Positions 29,837 to 31,582 of a stretch of 31,582 nt of DNA are shown here, piece by piece (the first letter of the stretch is position 1; every line of letters starts with the position of its first letter). A model generated the notes under the pieces. The model was given only the letters and a program-made list of their open reading frames with translations. It did no database searches and was not told where the DNA came from. The stretch lies in contig DASTBT010000096.1 in NCBI GenBank assembly GCA_035711865.1, positions 1 through 31,582 on the forward strand, in the 5' to 3' direction. The DNA comes from JAOUEA01 sp035711865. Its GTDB lineage: Bacteria > Actinomycetota > UBA4738 > HRBIN12. A program made the position numbers and the translations under genes.

Positions 29837-30667
29837 TCACGGGACCGGGGGCGTGGTCAGGCATCCTTGGGATCGCCCCACCTGCCGGAGCCCTTCCAGA
29901 TCGCCCGGCCCGAAGCCGGACATCCCCCCGCCGGCGGGATGCATAAGCTGTCCACGCGCCTTCACGTGGTCCAGCCCCATCACGTGCGCCCACTCGTGCA
30001 GCACGACCGGCCCCTGGTCGTCGGGAGCCGCGAAGCCCGGGAGGTTCGGGTCTTCCGCGTTGATCGCGATCCACCCGCTCACGATCACGTCCGAGCCAGG
30101 TGGGGTGAACGGCGAGGCCACGCCTGCCGCGATGTCGCCTTCGCTGCGGAACGACACCTGAGCGGAATCGGGGTCGAGCCAGGTCACGAGCACCGGCGCC
30201 CATCGGTCGCCGTAGCGGGTCTGCACCATGTCGCGGCGGCGTTCGAGCACCTCGTCGGTCAGGCCGTCGTACGCGAACGAGATGCCGGTCGCCGCCGAGA
30301 CGAGGCTGACCGCCTCCTGCACGTCTGCGAGCGAGCCCGCCGGCGCGTCGGCCACGTTGACCACGTAGTGCACCGGCTCGCATGGATTCCACCGCAAAGG
30401 GTTCCCGCCCAAGTCTCGCGCGATGAAGCGATGCTCGTCCCGGTGGTCCGCCGGGTCGTACCGCACCACCAGCGACGTGACGAGCGCTCCGACCATCGCG
30501 ATGATCGTGAGGAGCGTGGAGCCGATCACCCATGCGGGGAACCGCCGCCGCCTCGGCTCGAGCGGCGGCCGACCGCCGGGAACGAGGTCCGGGCGGGGTG
30601 GGATCGGGGGAAGGTTGGTGGCCAGAGGATGCTCCTCGTCAGGCTCCGACGGCGTTCCGCGTTCCAA
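29837..30667 (-). CDS. membrane-anchored matrixin-like zinc metalloprotease
   Basis: 276 residues from a TTG at 30667. A Pro/Arg-rich cytoplasmic N-terminus (1-44) precedes one membrane helix (46-68), then an extracytoplasmic domain. The zinc site HEWAHVMGLDH gives His224, Glu225, His228 and His234, with a Met-turn at Met242 (QLMHP), matching peptidase family M10 and related proteins. LRWNPCEPVHYVVN before the domain is usual in actinobacterial members. No propeptide Cys switch is evident. No ATG or GTG lies in frame before the helix, so the TTG start is by elimination and has no good ribosome site. Substrate unknown. Confidence 0.85.
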   Translation of the reverse strand: MERGTPSEPDEEHPLATNLPPIPPRPDLVPGGRPPLEPRRRRFPAWVIGSTLLTIIAMVGALVTSLVVRYDPADHRDEHRFIARDLGGNPLRWNPCEPVHYVVNVADAPAGSLADVQEAVSLVSAATGISFAYDGLTDEVLERRRDMVQTRYGDRWAPVLVTWLDPDSAQVSFRSEGDIAAGVASPFTPPGSDVIVSGWIAINAEDPNLPGFAAPDDQGPVVLHEWAHVMGLDHVKARGQLMHPAGGGMSGFGPGDLEGLRQVGRSQGCLTTPPVP

Positions 30668-30717
30668 GCATCGTAGGGCAGGCCGCGCTCCTTGAGGCCG
30701 GCCCGCGAGCCGGTCGA

Positions 30718-30723
30718 TAGCAT
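30718..30723 (+). promoter_or_regulatory. -10 box of a leaderless promoter for the CSLREA protein
   Basis: TAGCAT ends 6 nt before the GTG at 30730 and there is no ribosome site between. Confidence 0.5.
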
Positions 30724-30729
30724 CGGGCC

Positions 30730-31582
30730 GTGCCCACCGCCCGCACGTTTCTCGCCGTCGCCGCCGCGGCAGTCGCGTTGGCTGCGTCGACGTTCGTCGC
30801 GGACGCTCCCCTCGCGACCGCAGGCCCGCAGACGCTGCTGGTGAACACGACCACCGACACCTTCGACGCCGTCTGCGACGAGACCCACTGCTCGCTCCGC
30901 GACGCGATCGCCGCGGCCGGACCGGGAGGACGGGTTCGCGTTCCTTCGGGCTTCTACACGCTCACCCGCACCGGCCACGGAGGCATCGGCCGGGGCGACA
31001 TCGACCTGCTCGCGTCGATCACGATCGCCGGTGTCGGCGAAACCGGCGCCTTCATCGATGCGTCACAGCTCGGGGAGCGCGCGTTCACGATGGGATCGGC
31101 GACGGCGGACGGCCGGTACGACCTGCGACGACTCACGATCTTCGGGGCCCGAGCCCCGTCGATCGACGGGGCCGCCGCGCGACTTCGGGGGGGCACGGCC
31201 AGGCTTCGCCGCGTGACGATCGTCGGCTCTCGAGGGGGCGACGGGGGGGCGCTGTGGTCCGCGCCTCGGTCGTCCTTCCACGTGCTCGATTCGCTGCTGA
31301 TCGACAACACCGCCTCGGGATCCGGCGGCGCGATCCACAGCCGCGGCCGCCTCGTGATGATCGGATCGACCGTCGCGGGCAACCGCGCCACCGACGGCGG
31401 CGGCATCGCCGTGGCGGGCAACGGCGGCGCGATCGAGCGATCGACCATCGCGGAGAACGTCGCGACCTCGTCGGGAGGCGGCATGTACCTGACGTCGGGC
31501 GCCACCCTCGAAGGCGTCACGGTCGCCGACAATCGCGCCGGCCGTGGGGGTGGCATCCGTCGGCCCGCGTCTGCCTCGGGAG
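30730..31582 (+). CDS. secreted CSLREA-type right-handed beta-helix protein (3' end cut by window edge)
   Basis: 284 residues are visible and the frame runs off the right edge. A signal peptide (1 to about 31, hydrophobic core FLAVAAAAVALAAS) precedes the domain opening TTTDTFDAVCDETHCSLRDA, a variant of the CSLREA motif found at the start of exported parallel-beta-helix proteins; its two Cys probably form a disulfide. From about residue 85 the sequence becomes Gly/Asn/Thr-rich with imperfect repeats of the form VTIVGSRGGDGGALW, IDNTASGSGGAIH and VAGNRATDGGGIA, each one turn of a beta helix. Such proteins are cell-surface or secreted and may be adhesins or carbohydrate-active; function is not known. 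Confidence 0.9.
   Translation, partial: MPTARTFLAVAAAAVALAASTFVADAPLATAGPQTLLVNTTTDTFDAVCDETHCSLRDAIAAAGPGGRVRVPSGFYTLTRTGHGGIGRGDIDLLASITIAGVGETGAFIDASQLGERAFTMGSATADGRYDLRRLTIFGARAPSIDGAAARLRGGTARLRRVTIVGSRGGDGGALWSAPRSSFHVLDSLLIDNTASGSGGAIHSRGRLVMIGSTVAGNRATDGGGIAVAGNGGAIERSTIAENVATSSGGGMYLTSGATLEGVTVADNRAGRGGGIRRPASASG

Noticed and set aside
1..31582. CRISPR arrays, tRNA/rRNA genes, insertion sequences or phage integration signs
   Set aside because: I saw no regularly spaced direct repeats, tRNA-like TpsiC/acceptor signals, transposase motifs or terminal inverted repeats; this rests on reading by eye without a covariance or database search.

Overview
The window is very GC-rich (around 70% by eye), with strong G/C preference at third codon positions, many GTG starts and dense ATGA/GTGA gene overlaps. 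Together with an actinobacterial-type inositol-1-phosphate synthase next to a PadR regulator, an F420-type luciferase-like oxidoreductase, a PAC2 protein, a LigC-like ligase relative and CSLREA-type secreted proteins, this points to a chromosomal segment of an actinobacterium (Actinomycetota), possibly a deep-branching lineage. Species cannot be told from the sequence. I see no rRNA, tRNA, CRISPR array, phage gene or transposase.

Layout. 1-3.2 kb: a membrane-anchored sulfite-oxidase-type molybdoenzyme (cut by the left edge), divergent from an OmpR-type response regulator/histidine kinase pair. 3.2-8.3 kb: a LigC-like protein that has lost its catalytic lysines, an unrecognised three-helix membrane protein, a GNAT acetyltransferase and a class III nucleotide cyclase. 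8.3-10.7 kb: methyltransferase, ABC ATPase and ABC permease, all overlapping and followed by the cyclase. 10.7-12.8 kb: a carboxymuconolactone-decarboxylase-family protein coupled to a tautomerase-like protein, a 2TM protein and a PAC2 protein.

12.8-18.7 kb is the best-defined module: seven minus-strand genes, btuF-btuC-btuD-cobO-cobU-cobT-cobS, joined by 1-4 bp overlaps behind a cobalamin riboswitch. The leader has three mutually complementary segments, one of which covers the btuF start codon. The set imports corrinoids, adenosylates them and attaches the lower ligand, so it is a salvage operon.

18.7-22.6 kb: two tandem FMN-binding split-barrel paralogues, a Doc-like toxin/antitoxin pair with a degenerate toxin motif, and a PadR regulator with a perfect palindromic operator, coupled to inositol-1-phosphate synthase and closed by a strong hairpin. 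22.6-26.2 kb: an F420-type oxidoreductase, the remains of a cupredoxin/fn3-like gene, an MFS transporter and a small CxxC protein. 26.2-28.8 kb: an MFS exporter with its MarR regulator, divergent from a methyltransferase. 28.8-31.6 kb: a TusA-DsrE sulfur-relay pair preceded by a 22-codon reading frame rich in cysteine (a candidate cysteine-sensing leader), a membrane-anchored matrixin-like protease, and a secreted beta-helix CSLREA protein cut by the right edge.

A recurring theme is leaderless expression: at least eight genes have a TANNNT -10 box only 6-8 nt before the start codon and no Shine-Dalgarno sequence. Most interesting for follow-up are the cysteine leader frame, the active-site-less LigC relative and the three-segment B12 switch.
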